Assembly (NCBI GenBank): GCA_910580015.1
Contig: CAJTVT010000001.1
Coordinates: 62,001 to 126,000, forward strand
Reading direction: 5' to 3'
Length of the DNA stretch: 64,000 nucleotides
From: an uncultured Lachnospiraceae bacterium
GTDB taxonomy: Bacteria; Bacillota; Clostridia; Lachnospirales; Lachnospiraceae
Under the pieces are notes generated by a model. That model was not told where the DNA came from and did not search any database. It saw only the letters and a program-made list of their open reading frames with translations. Below are positions 45,639 to 54,539 of the stretch, piece by piece (position 1 is the first letter of the stretch; every line of letters begins with the position of its first letter). Made by a program: the position numbers and the translations under genes.

Positions 45639-47081
45639 TTAATATGCTTTTCCCCAATATACCAACTTATGAGCTGGCTTACCACAGCAGACGCAGACAT
45701 CTGAGATTTCCTCCTGATCCTCCAACGGCATACAACGAGAGGTGGCTGTCGTTTCCTCTTTGATCTTATTCTCACATTCCACATCTCCACACCACATAGC
45801 ACGGATAAATCCAGGTTTATGTTCCACAGCATCCTTAAATGCTGGATAAGATTTCACATCATAGATATGGGAATCCAAATGTGCTTTGGCACGTGCATAC
45901 ATATCCTTTTGAATATCCTTTAGAAGTTCCACTGCTGTCTGCGCTACCTGTTCCAATGCACATACAACCTTTTCCCTGGTGTCACGACGGACAAGCACAC
46001 ATTTTCCCTCCTCTATATCCTTGGGTCCCAATTCCACACGGATTGGAATACCTCGCATTTCCTGCTCTGAGAATTTCCATCCAGGACTTTTTTCACTGTC
46101 GTCCATTCTTACACGTATTCCCGCATGATCCAATAATCCTTTTAATTCCTCTGCCTTATCTAAGACCCCATCTTTATGCTGTTGAATCGGAATGACCATT
46201 ACCTGCACTGGCGCAATTTCAGGAGGAAGCACCAACCCTGAATCGTCTCCATGCACCATAATAATTGCTCCAATCAGACGTGTTGTCATCCCCCAAGATG
46301 TCTGATGAACATACTGAAGTTTATTCTCCTTGTCTGTATATTGAATGTCAAAAGCCTTCGCAAAACCGTCACCAAAATTGTGACTGGTACCAGACTGCAA
46401 TGCTTTTCCATCATGCATCAACGCCTCAATTGTATACGTAGCCTCCGCCCCTGCAAATTTCTCTTTGTCTGTCTTTTTGCCTCGAATTACTGGCATAGCC
46501 AACACTTCCTCACAGAAATCTGCATATAAATTCAACATCTGAATGGTACGCTCCTCTGCTTCCTGAGCTGTGGCATGTGCTGTATGTCCCTCCTGCCATA
46601 AAAATTCTCTAGAACGCAAAAACGGCCTTGTCTCTTTTTCCCAACGGACCACAGAACACCACTGATTATAACATTTTGGCAAATCTCGGTAGGACTGAAT
46701 ATCATTTGCATAGAAATCACAGAACAAAGTCTCTGAAGTGGGCCTGACACACATTCTCTCCTGCAACGGATTTAATCCTCCATGAGTTACCCAGGCAACC
46801 TCTGGTGCAAAGCCCTCCACATGATCTTTTTCCTTTTGAAGTAGGCTTTCTGGAATAAACATTGGCATATATACATTCTCCACCCCAGTCTTTTTAAACC
46901 TCCGATCAAGTTCATTCTGGATATTTTCCCAGATTGCGTACCCTGCTGGCTTGATCACCATACAGCCTTTGACGCTGGAATAATCAATCAATTCTGCCTT
47001 CTTTACCACATCCGTATACCACTGTGCAAAATCGGCATCCATAGATGTGATCGCTTCTACTAATTTTTTATTTTTTGCCAT
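45639..47081 (-). CDS. proS: Prolyl-tRNA synthetase, short archaeal/eukaryote-like type
   Basis: ProRS charges tRNA(Pro). This 480-residue class II enzyme is of the archaeal/eukaryote-like group, which lacks the INS editing domain and has a C-terminal zinc-like domain ending with a conserved Tyr ([17 protein letters not shown]). Seen: motif 1 region [16 protein letters not shown], motif 2 [13 protein letters not shown] and [25 protein letters not shown]. Start ATG 47081 has AAAGGAG upstream; upstream in-frame codons belong to the leader. Controlled by a T-box. The free editing protein YbaK at 22.9 kb would compensate for the missing editing domain. Confidence 0.95.
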   Translation of the reverse strand: MAKNKKLVEAITSMDADFAQWYTDVVKKAELIDYSSVKGCMVIKPAGYAIWENIQNELDRRFKKTGVENVYMPMFIPESLLQKEKDHVEGFAPEVAWVTHGGLNPLQERMCVRPTSETLFCDFYANDIQSYRDLPKCYNQWCSVVRWEKETRPFLRSREFLWQEGHTAHATAQEAEERTIQMLNLYADFCEEVLAMPVIRGKKTDKEKFAGAEATYTIEALMHDGKALQSGTSHNFGDGFAKAFDIQYTDKENKLQYVHQTSWGMTTRLIGAIIMVHGDDSGLVLPPEIAPVQVMVIPIQQHKDGVLDKAEELKGLLDHAGIRVRMDDSEKSPGWKFSEQEMRGIPIRVELGPKDIEEGKCVLVRRDTREKVVCALEQVAQTAVELLKDIQKDMYARAKAHLDSHIYDVKSYPAFKDAVEHKPGFIRAMWCGDVECENKIKEETTATSRCMPLEDQEEISDVCVCCGKPAHKLVYWGKAY

Positions 47082-47154
47082 AATGTTACTCTCCTTTTCC
47101 GATGACATGTAATATATTTCTCCAATAAATTCTAATTTTTTAAAACAGAGATTC

Positions 47155-47330
47155 CTGCATTGCAGGATTCTTCGCCTGCGGCGGGTCGCTTTTGCGACAT
47201 TTTTCTTTTCCGCCGCAGTGCGAGAATTGTTTTTCATCTTATCGAGTAGGGAAGGCTTTCCCTACTCGCCGCGCGCCCCGTGCGCCGCGTAGCGGCATAA
47301 TTCCTCTGCATGGGGCTGCGCAAAGAACCG
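47155..47330 (-). repeat. GC-rich multi-hairpin block between the proS T-box and the gene
   Basis: About 175 bp with much higher GC than surroundings and at least four hairpins: an imperfect ATTCCTGCA/TGCAGGAT pair (47151-47169); CTGCGGCGG/CCGCCGCAG (47176-47184, 47210-47218) enclosing GTCGC/GCGAC; CGAGTAGGGAA/TTCCCTACTCG (47243-47253, 47258-47268) with a GGCT loop; and GCCGC/GCGGC near 47283-47296. It separates the T-box terminator from the proS ribosome site and looks like an inserted repeat. Confidence 0.65.
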
Positions 47331-47567
47331 CCAAAAATCCTCTCCCCATAGGGACCGGATTTCCGGCGGTACCACCCTGATTAATGCACATCTGTCATTC
47401 TCTCAAACACTTTAACGCAGTGAAACGGCGTATTCTCACACGCTGGCTCCAAGACGGGTTCCGAATATTACCATGTGAAATCTCTCACCACTGATTTCTT
47501 CTCTGTACATGTTCCTATTCGTACTATTCCTCTTCATCGCCTGATCTATCATTTATTTTTACTGGTA
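47331..47567 (-). promoter_or_regulatory. T-box riboswitch leader of proS
   Basis: AGGGTGGTACCGC at 47366-47378 (minus strand) is the T-box. The 5' part has the standard start GATGAAGAGGAATAGTA (about 47523-47539), AGAGAAG and GGTGAGAG landmarks and GAACCCGTC near 47455-47463 with a CCC/CCG proline specifier. Downstream AATCC...GGATT with a CCC/GGG core and T5 forms the terminator (47331-47358). Uncharged tRNA(Pro) would prevent termination. Confidence 0.92.
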
Positions 47568-47573
47568 TTGGTT

Positions 47574-47602
47574 ATTTTATGACATTTTTTTTAAATTGTC
47601 AA
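47574..47602 (-). promoter_or_regulatory. proS promoter
   Basis: Perfect TTGACA (47597-47602), 17 bp, TAAAAT (47574-47579) on the minus strand. It overlaps the last four codons of the upstream AI-2E-family gene. Confidence 0.8.
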
Positions 47603-48658
47603 GTAAATTTCACGTATCAATATATAGGTCAGAGGCCCCAATGCAAACCCCCACAATCCATAAATTCCAAGCCCCACGTAAATGCTTACGATAACTGACA
47701 ACGGATGCATCCCAAGTTTATTTCCAATAAGCTTTGGTTCCATAATCTCACGCATCAAAGTACATATGGTATAGATGATGGTATAGATTACCGCCAGCAT
47801 ATACCTTCCCTGTAATAGCTCAATCAATGCCCAGGGCACAAAAATCGTACCTGTCCCCAAAAAAGGCATGGCATCACACAGACCGATTCCACATCCTGTC
47901 AGTAGTGCATATTTATTCCCAGACAGATACAGTCCCGCCACACAGACTGATGTAATGGCGATCATAATTATTATCTGGGCTTTGATATAGGCACCCCCAG
48001 CTTCATAGGTCCTTCTGCACACTTTAAGCCCCATCTGCCCAATGGGATGACGCTCCATGGACGCCCGTATTTTTCCATAATCTTTTAAAATCAGAATCGT
48101 ACTGATAATTACCACAAAGCAGATCCCAACCAAAATAAATGCACTTCTGGCATAGGAGATTGTTCCATTCATCAAAGCTGGAACCACATTGGTCTTAACA
48201 TGCTGCATTAGGCCAGGAATTTGCCGCTCCACTCCATTTTGAATGGCTTCTGCCTGGATGCCAGTAAAAATTTCTACCTGACCACAGCAATCGCGAAAAA
48301 ATACTTGTGCCTGCTGCTTATACTCCTCCAAATGGTCTGCCACATTGACCACCTGTTCCAACAACGTTTTCACGAAAAAAAACAACAACGCTGCCAACAG
48401 CAGAAATAAAATACCCACCAAAAGTGTCGACCATACGCTTCTTTTCCATTTTAACTTTTCTTCTAATTTTCCCACCAGTGGATTTAAGATTTTTGCTAGT
48501 AAAAAAGCAATAAAAAAAGGAACCACCAATGGCAGCAGCCAGCGGATGCAGACATAAACTGCCAAAGTAATTCCTAAAATTTTTCCAATCTTACGTCCGC
48601 TTTCTTTCACTTCATTCTTCATGAAATCAGTATGCACGGTTCTGTATTTTTTATTCAT
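47591..48658 (-). CDS. AI-2E family permease (YtvI-like candidate)
   Basis: A 355-residue polytopic membrane protein of the AI-2E/UPF0118 family with about eight TM segments: tandem helices in the first 90 residues (LVVPFFIAFLLAKILNPLV), a soluble amphipathic middle, and the C-terminal block GIYGLWGFALGPLTYILIREI. Members are sodium/proton antiporters or quorum-signal exporters; the sporulation protein YtvI is one branch in spore-formers. Which branch this belongs to is uncertain. It lies 15 bp downstream of the pseudouridine synthase gene and its end carries the proS promoter. Confidence 0.8.
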   Translation of the reverse strand: MNKKYRTVHTDFMKNEVKESGRKIGKILGITLAVYVCIRWLLPLVVPFFIAFLLAKILNPLVGKLEEKLKWKRSVWSTLLVGILFLLLAALLFFFVKTLLEQVVNVADHLEEYKQQAQVFFRDCCGQVEIFTGIQAEAIQNGVERQIPGLMQHVKTNVVPALMNGTISYARSAFILVGICFVVIISTILILKDYGKIRASMERHPIGQMGLKVCRRTYEAGGAYIKAQIIIMIAITSVCVAGLYLSGNKYALLTGCGIGLCDAMPFLGTGTIFVPWALIELLQGRYMLAVIYTIIYTICTLMREIMEPKLIGNKLGMHPLSVIVSIYVGLGIYGLWGFALGPLTYILIREIYLTI

Positions 48659-48673
48659 AGTGTGGTCAGCACA

Positions 48674-49375
48674 CTAATATTGCTCGTTCTTTCGGTCGAC
48701 AGACATGTCTTGGAATGCCTCTCCCTGTGGTTCCACCATAAATTCCATCTTTCTGCCATCTTTTGGATGGCAAAATCCTATTTTTATGGAACACAATCCC
48801 ACTGGAAGATACCCTGTTTGACAATTGGGATTATATTTTTTATCTCCCACTAAAGGATGCCCCGCATGCATCATCTGTACTCGGATTTGATGGTGGCGCC
48901 CAGTCTCCAACTTCACACACACTAGACTGACTGCCGGATCCTTCTCTTTCCAGGTCTGTTTCACCTCATAAGAAAGCTTCGCCAATTTTGCCTTTGGTGT
49001 GTCCTTGGAAACTACACGTGAGAAATTCGCTTTGCCATCCCGCAGAAGATAATGTTCCATAACACCACAAGGTGTTTCAAAAATCCCTTCTGTCAATGCC
49101 ATATAACATTTATCCATATGGTGTTCTCTGGACTGGCGGCTTAGTTCTGCCGCCGCTTTCTGGCTCCTTGCAAATACGATAAGTCCCTCCACTGGCTGAT
49201 CCAGACGGTGAACCACAAAAATACTGGTATCTTCTCCCTTTGCTGAAAAATAATTTCGAAGAAGGCTTACCATATCCTTCTGACCTGCTCTTTGGGTCTG
49301 CACTGGAATCCCTGGCATTTTATGACAGACAACAAGTTCCTCATCTACATAGATTATTTTTATCTTTTCTCTCAT
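48674..49375 (-). CDS. RluA-family RNA pseudouridine synthase
   Basis: A 233-residue pseudouridine synthase without an S4 domain. The catalytic block is VVHRLDQPVEGLIVFARSQK with Asp near 59; the usual HRLDxxTSG is changed to HRLDQPVEG, a variant of the family I have seen in Clostridia, with the catalytic Asp kept. C-terminal motif KLETGRHHQIRVQMMHAGHPLVGDKKYN is standard. It modifies uridines in rRNA or tRNA; the target cannot be told from sequence. Confidence 0.88.
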   Translation of the reverse strand: MREKIKIIYVDEELVVCHKMPGIPVQTQRAGQKDMVSLLRNYFSAKGEDTSIFVVHRLDQPVEGLIVFARSQKAAAELSRQSREHHMDKCYMALTEGIFETPCGVMEHYLLRDGKANFSRVVSKDTPKAKLAKLSYEVKQTWKEKDPAVSLVCVKLETGRHHQIRVQMMHAGHPLVGDKKYNPNCQTGYLPVGLCSIKIGFCHPKDGRKMEFMVEPQGEAFQDMSVDRKNEQY

Positions 49376-49454
49376 ATTTGATACCCTCTAGCATTCTCAC
49401 AAAAAGAAAGACACCACAGCTGCACCCAATCGCCAGTGAACAACGATCACTATA

Positions 49455-52400
49455 CTATGTTATATTCTTCACTTTCGCAATATCAATCAAATTCAGCTTA
49501 TCATCTTCCTTTGCATGTTCCAAGCTTTCTGCCAGAGCATTTGCTGTGTCCATGGCAGTCATACAGTATACCCCCGTCTCGATCGCGTTCCTACGGATCA
49601 AAAATCCATCACGATTCTTATCTCGCCCCTGTGTAGGAGTGTCAATCACCATATCAATTTTATGCCCCAGAATCAAATCCATCACGTTGGGGGATTCCTG
49701 GGTGATCTTATTAATTCGTCTAGCCTTTACTCCCCCTGCTTCCAGATATTTTGCTGTGCTTCTAGTCGCATAAATCTTATATCCCAACGCTTCAAAACGC
49801 TTGGCAACTTCTAGAGCCTCTGGCTTATCTGCATCTTTCACCGTCATAATCATCTGCTTGTGTTTGGGAAGCTGCACTCCTGCGCCTAAAAATGCCTTAT
49901 ATAAAGCCTCGTCAAAGCTCTTGCCTATTCCAAGACACTCCCCAGTAGACTTCATCTCTGGTCCCAGGCTGATTTCAGCCCCCCGCAATTTCTCAAAGGA
50001 GAACACTGGCATTTTGATTGCCACATAATCTGCCTCTGGCGCAAGTCCTACAGGATAACCCATCCCTTTTAAAGTATTGCCGATAATCACTCTGGCGGCA
50101 AGATCCACGATAGGAATACCCGTGACTTTACTGATATAAGGCACTGTACGAGAAGAACGAGGATTTACCTCGATCACGTACACCTCATCTTCCATAGCAA
50201 TAAACTGGATGTTAATCAATCCCACCACATGTAAGGCCCGTGCCAATCGCCAGGTATATTCTACAATTTTATCCTTCACCTTCTCACCGATGGTGGGCGC
50301 TGGGTACACTGAAATGCTATCGCCGGAATGGACTCCTGTGCGTTCGATATGCTCCATAATGCCCGGAATTAAGATATCTGTGCCATCACATACCGCATCC
50401 ACCTCAATCTCTTTTCCCTGGAGGTATTTATCCACCAAAATCGGGTGATCCTGAGCAATCCGGTTAATGATTTCCATAAACTCTTCGATCTCCTGGTCAG
50501 AATATGCAATCTGCATCCCCTGCCCACCCAAAACGTAAGATGGTCGCACCAGCACAGGATAACCCAGACGATTTGCAACTTCTTTTGCTTCCTGGGCTGT
50601 AAACACGGTTCCCCCTGCTGCACGGGGAATCTGAGTCTGTTCTAATATTTTATCAAACAACTCACGATCTTCTGCCATATCCACATCCTCTGCCTTGGTT
50701 CCCAAAATAGGCACACCCATCTTCATCAGGCTTTCCGTAAGTTTAATGGCTGTCTGACCACCAAATTGCACCACAGCGCCGTCTGGCTGCTCCAGCCGCA
50801 CTATATTTTCCACATCCTCTGGCGTCAAGGGCTCAAAATAGAGTTTATCTGCAATATCAAAATCTGTGGAAACCGTCTCAGGATTATTATTTACAATGAT
50901 CGTCTCATATCCTTCTTTCGCAAATGCCCAGGTGCAATGAACAGAACAGTAGTCAAATTCAATCCCCTGTCCGATACGAATCGGTCCAGAACCTAAAATC
51001 AGAACTTTCTTCCGTTCCTTTGCTCCTGACGCTTCGTTTTCACTGCCAAAACAGGAGTAGTAATATGGTGTCTGTGCTGCAAATTCTGCTGCACAGGTAT
51101 CAACCATTTTAAATGCAGCAGTTATCCCATTTGCATACCTCAGTTCCCGTATTTCTTCTTCTGTCTTTCCCGTCAATTTTGCAATTTCCTTGTCTGGAAA
51201 TTCTAGTCGTTTTGCCTCTTTGAGCAAATCCAGCGTCAACGCTTCTTTCTCAAGGCGCTCTTCCATTTCCACCAAAATTGCAATCTTATCGATAAACCAA
51301 CAGTCAATTTTTGTTATCTCATGGATCTCATCATAGGAAATATTTTTTCGCAATGCCTCTGCAATTGCCCAAATTCGGCGGTCGTCCACCTTCTCCAACT
51401 GTTTTCGCAGTTCTTTTGACGAAAGTTGAGAGAAATCATAGGAACGCATCCCATCCACATGCTGTTCCAGGGAACGAATTGCCTTCATCAGCGCCCCTTC
51501 AAAATTCGTACAGATGCTCATCACCTCGCCAGTGGCCTTCATCTGAGTGGTAAGTGTACGTTTTGCTGTGATAAATTTATCAAACGGCAAACGGGGAACC
51601 TTCACCACACAGTAATCCAACATTGGCTCAAAACTTGCGTAAGTCTTTCCGGTTATGGCATTTTTAATCTCATCCAAGGTATAGCCAAGGGCAATTTTCG
51701 CCGCCACCTTCGCAATGGGATATCCAGTGGCCTTACTTGCCAGGGCAGAAGAACGACTGACACGCGGATTTACCTCAATGACACAGTATTCAAAACTGTC
51801 TGGATGCAGAGCATACTGGACGTTACAGCCTCCAGTGATATTCAGTTCAGAAATAATATTCAACGCAGAGGTGCGCAGCATCTGATATTCCTTGTCCCCC
51901 AAAGTCTGAGAAGGTGCCACCACAATGCTATCTCCGGTATGAACGCCCACTGGATCCACATTTTCCATATTACACACAGTGATACAGTTTCCAGCCGCAT
52001 CTCGCATCACTTCATATTCAATTTCCTTCCATCCCGCAATGCAGCGCTCTACAAGGACTTCACCCACACGACTCAAACGTAGGCCATTGGTCAAAATATC
52101 CACAAGTTCTGTCTCATTATGGGCAATACCACCACCACTGCCGCCCAAAGTATACGCTGGGCGCAGTACCACAGGATATCCAATGGTATTGGTAAATGCA
52201 ATGCCATCCTCCACATTATGGACCACCTGAGAAGCGGCGCATGGCTCTCCGATCTTCTCCATTGTGTCCTTAAATGCCTGCCTGTCCTCCGCTTTAAAAA
52301 TAGTTTCTGCTGTTGTGCCAATCAGCTTCACATTATGCTTTTCCAAAAAACCAGATTCTGACAGCTCCATTCCAAGATTCAAACCTGCCTGCCCTCCCAG

Positions 52401-52667
52401 AGTGGGAAGAACACTGTCAGGACGCTCTTTTAAAATAATCTTTTCCAGAATCTTTGTGGTTAAAGGCTCAATATAAACCTGATCTGCTATATCCTTATCT
52501 GTCATAATCGTTGCAGGGTTGGAATTGACAAGAACCACTTCCACTCCTTCTTCTTTCAGGGAACGACATGCCTGGGTTCCTGCATAATCAAATTCTGCTG
52601 CCTGCCCAATTACAATCGGACCAGAGCCAATTACTAACACTTTCTTAATTTCTTGATTCTTAGGCAT
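49455..52667 (-). CDS. carB: Carbamoyl-phosphate synthase large subunit
   Basis: CarB makes carbamoyl phosphate from bicarbonate, two ATP and ammonia delivered by CarA, for pyrimidines and arginine. The 1070-residue protein has two homologous ATP-grasp halves (KKVLVIGSGPIVIGQAAEFD at 8; KKVLILGSGPIRIGQGIEFD at about 558), an oligomerisation domain, and the C-terminal MGS allosteric domain (after about 935; GYKIYATRSTAKYLEAGG). Complete and normal. The start codon overlaps the carA stop, so translation is coupled. Confidence 0.97.
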   Translation of the reverse strand: MPKNQEIKKVLVIGSGPIVIGQAAEFDYAGTQACRSLKEEGVEVVLVNSNPATIMTDKDIADQVYIEPLTTKILEKIILKERPDSVLPTLGGQAGLNLGMELSESGFLEKHNVKLIGTTAETIFKAEDRQAFKDTMEKIGEPCAASQVVHNVEDGIAFTNTIGYPVVLRPAYTLGGSGGGIAHNETELVDILTNGLRLSRVGEVLVERCIAGWKEIEYEVMRDAAGNCITVCNMENVDPVGVHTGDSIVVAPSQTLGDKEYQMLRTSALNIISELNITGGCNVQYALHPDSFEYCVIEVNPRVSRSSALASKATGYPIAKVAAKIALGYTLDEIKNAITGKTYASFEPMLDYCVVKVPRLPFDKFITAKRTLTTQMKATGEVMSICTNFEGALMKAIRSLEQHVDGMRSYDFSQLSSKELRKQLEKVDDRRIWAIAEALRKNISYDEIHEITKIDCWFIDKIAILVEMEERLEKEALTLDLLKEAKRLEFPDKEIAKLTGKTEEEIRELRYANGITAAFKMVDTCAAEFAAQTPYYYSCFGSENEASGAKERKKVLILGSGPIRIGQGIEFDYCSVHCTWAFAKEGYETIIVNNNPETVSTDFDIADKLYFEPLTPEDVENIVRLEQPDGAVVQFGGQTAIKLTESLMKMGVPILGTKAEDVDMAEDRELFDKILEQTQIPRAAGGTVFTAQEAKEVANRLGYPVLVRPSYVLGGQGMQIAYSDQEIEEFMEIINRIAQDHPILVDKYLQGKEIEVDAVCDGTDILIPGIMEHIERTGVHSGDSISVYPAPTIGEKVKDKIVEYTWRLARALHVVGLINIQFIAMEDEVYVIEVNPRSSRTVPYISKVTGIPIVDLAARVIIGNTLKGMGYPVGLAPEADYVAIKMPVFSFEKLRGAEISLGPEMKSTGECLGIGKSFDEALYKAFLGAGVQLPKHKQMIMTVKDADKPEALEVAKRFEALGYKIYATRSTAKYLEAGGVKARRINKITQESPNVMDLILGHKIDMVIDTPTQGRDKNRDGFLIRRNAIETGVYCMTAMDTANALAESLEHAKEDDKLNLIDIAKVKNIT

Positions 52668-53737
52668 TATTGGTTCCCTCCCATCATTTTGATAAAACGA
52701 TCAAACAAATATCCGCTGTCCTGGGGTCCAGGGCACGCTTCTGGATGAAATTGTACCGTAAAAATATTCTTTCCAATATATTTTAATCCCTCATTAGTGC
52801 CATCATTGACATTTACAAAAGCTGGAACTGCCACAGAAGGATCCAAATGTTCTGCATCCACCACATATCCATGGTTTTGAGAAGAAATATAGACTCTCCC
52901 AGTCTCCAAATCCTTCACTGGATGGTTGCCGCCTCGATGTCCATATTTCATCTTATAAGTATTCGCTCCTGTGGCCAAGGCCATAAGCTGATGTCCCAGA
53001 CAGATCGCAAAAATCGGTTTATCCGATTCATACAGTTTACGAATTTCCTGTATAATTTCCCCACAATCCTTGGGATCCCCCGGACCATTTGTCAACATAA
53101 TACCATCTGGTTCTCCACTCAAAATCTCCTCTGCCTTCGTGCGCGCTGGATATACGGTCACTTCGCAGCCTCGATCATGCAAAGCTCTTGCAATGTTGCG
53201 TTTCGCACCAAAATCCATCAACGCCACCTTTTTTCCCTTCCCATTTAACTGATAAGAGTCAGAACAAGTCACCTTATCCACCACAGCGCCTGTGACATAT
53301 TCTTTCAGCCTGGGAAGTATCTCCTCCAGCCGAAATTTTTCATTGGTGGTAATCATGCCGTTCATCGTTCCTTTTTCCCTGAGAATTTTTGTCAACGCTC
53401 TTGTATCAATGCCTGCAATCCCTGGAATATCATGTTGAATCAGAAAATCCTGAATGCTACCTTGGCAACGGAAATTACTTGGCATCCGAGATAGCTCCCT
53501 TACAATATAGCCATCTGGCCAAGGCTGCGCAGATTCCATATCTGGCGTAATTCCATAATTTCCGATTAATGGGTATGTCATAACCACTGCTTGTCCAGCA
53601 TAAGATGGGTCTGTTAAGACCTCAAGATAACCTGTCATAGATGTGTTAAAAACGATTTCACTGATCACTTCTTTGTCTGCTCCGATGCTTGTGCCTTCAA
53701 ACACAGTTCCATCTTCCAGTATTAGAAATGCTTTCAT
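52667..53737 (-). CDS. carA: Carbamoyl-phosphate synthase small subunit
   Basis: CarA is the glutaminase subunit feeding ammonia to CarB. The 356-residue protein has the N-terminal small-subunit domain (LEDGTVFEGTSIGAD, TGYLEVLTDPSYAGQAVVMT) and a C-terminal class I amidotransferase with nucleophile Cys in IFAICLGHQLMALA (near 243) and His-Glu in VQFHPEACPGPQ. AAAGGGTGG provides the ribosome site for ATG 53737. Upstream are two hairpins and a T10 run that may attenuate transcription. Confidence 0.97.
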   Translation of the reverse strand: MKAFLILEDGTVFEGTSIGADKEVISEIVFNTSMTGYLEVLTDPSYAGQAVVMTYPLIGNYGITPDMESAQPWPDGYIVRELSRMPSNFRCQGSIQDFLIQHDIPGIAGIDTRALTKILREKGTMNGMITTNEKFRLEEILPRLKEYVTGAVVDKVTCSDSYQLNGKGKKVALMDFGAKRNIARALHDRGCEVTVYPARTKAEEILSGEPDGIMLTNGPGDPKDCGEIIQEIRKLYESDKPIFAICLGHQLMALATGANTYKMKYGHRGGNHPVKDLETGRVYISSQNHGYVVDAEHLDPSVAVPAFVNVNDGTNEGLKYIGKNIFTVQFHPEACPGPQDSGYLFDRFIKMMGGNQ

Positions 53738-53919
53738 ATATTTGCCACCCTTTCTTTGATTTGCCTGATTTTTACAAAAAAAAAAGAATTCGATTCTTTT
53801 TCTTCATAAAGGGCTTTTAGTTTCATTTTCCCAGGAGGAAAGCCCTTTTTGGGGCTTTCTGAACTCCTGCGTATAAGGCCATGGTACTTTACTTGCCTAA
53901 ATTGTAAAAATTCTACCAC
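53734..53919 (-). CDS. Possible short leader frame coupled to carA
   Basis: A 61-codon frame starting at GTG 53919 whose TGA overlaps the carA ATG as ATGA. It runs through both leader hairpins, and the T10 tract encodes Phe-Phe-Phe. The GTG has AGAGGA only one base away, so translation start is doubtful; an internal ATG gives a 30-residue frame. It may be a leader peptide or simply an open frame by chance. No family is recognised. Confidence 0.25.
   Translation of the reverse strand: MVEFLQFRQVKYHGLIRRSSESPKKGFPPGKMKLKALYEEKESNSFFFVKIRQIKERVANI
53776..53869 (-). promoter_or_regulatory. Structured carAB leader, attenuator candidate
   Basis: Hairpin 1: CAGGAG and GAAAGCCC (53832-53845) pair with GGGCTTTC (53852-53859) and CTCCTG (53864-53869), with a 4-nt bulge. 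Hairpin 2: AAAAAGAAT (53781-53789) and ATTCTTTTT (53793-53801), followed on the minus strand by continuous T's (T10 at 53776-53785). The second has terminator geometry but is A/T-rich. No PyrR-binding consensus was recognised. Confidence 0.5.
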
Positions 53920-54024
53920 ATCCTCTGTTATTTTTCAACCTTTGTAACCAGAAAATAATACTGATATTTTTTTCACATAAAACAAATTTTTATGCACTTT
54001 TTCCTTTATAAACGAAAATCCTGG

Positions 54025-54456
54025 TCACACTTTTTTATTAAAAACCGACAAATTCTGACTTTCTTCCATACTGAAAAATGTTTCTCGATCATTATGCGGA
54101 AACAACAATTCCATATACAGACTTCCCAACAATTCCTTGACTGTCTCTGTGTTCACTTCCGGAACAGGAAACTCTTCACGTTCCATTTTTCCTAAATTAG
54201 ATAAAACTTTTTCAATCTTTTCCTTGTCCGGAATCGCTTTCTCCATAATTGGAGGCAGAGCTGCTACAGCCTCATCCTCATGCCCCTTCGGCTGAAGGAT
54301 TTTACTAGCTTCTGGCATCTTATACGCAATATTCCTACAAGTTTTCTCAAAACACTCAGGATCGTATTTTGAAAGGTATTTTAAATCTTCCATTGTCAAT
54401 GTATGCTTATTGTGTATCTTAATGTAAATATTAACCAGACGGGTATCCTTTTCCAT
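54025..54456 (-). CDS. Unrecognised 143-residue cytosolic protein
   Basis: A soluble, mostly helical, acidic protein with no signal peptide or TM segment. Visible stretches are VNIYIKIHNKHTLTMEDLKY, KYDPECFEKTCRNIAYKMPE and a C-terminal part ending SMEESQNLSVFNKKV. I start at ATG 54456, six bases after GGGGG; a longer frame to 54507 has no site. It lies between carA and the beta-propeller-like gene, on the same strand, with an 83-bp gap to the latter. I do not recognise the family and assign no function. Confidence 0.65.
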   Translation of the reverse strand: MEKDTRLVNIYIKIHNKHTLTMEDLKYLSKYDPECFEKTCRNIAYKMPEASKILQPKGHEDEAVAALPPIMEKAIPDKEKIEKVLSNLGKMEREEFPVPEVNTETVKELLGSLYMELLFPHNDRETFFSMEESQNLSVFNKKV

Positions 54457-54539
54457 AACAGTCCCCCTTCCCAAACACACAATTGAGAACTGCCTCCTCC
54501 AGTACAAAAATAATATATCGCTGGAGTGTCATTCCCAAG

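Noticed and set aside
47082..47237. Fifty-two-residue Arg-rich extension of ProRS
   Set aside because: It is read from the GC-rich leader block; a good ribosome site precedes ATG 47081.
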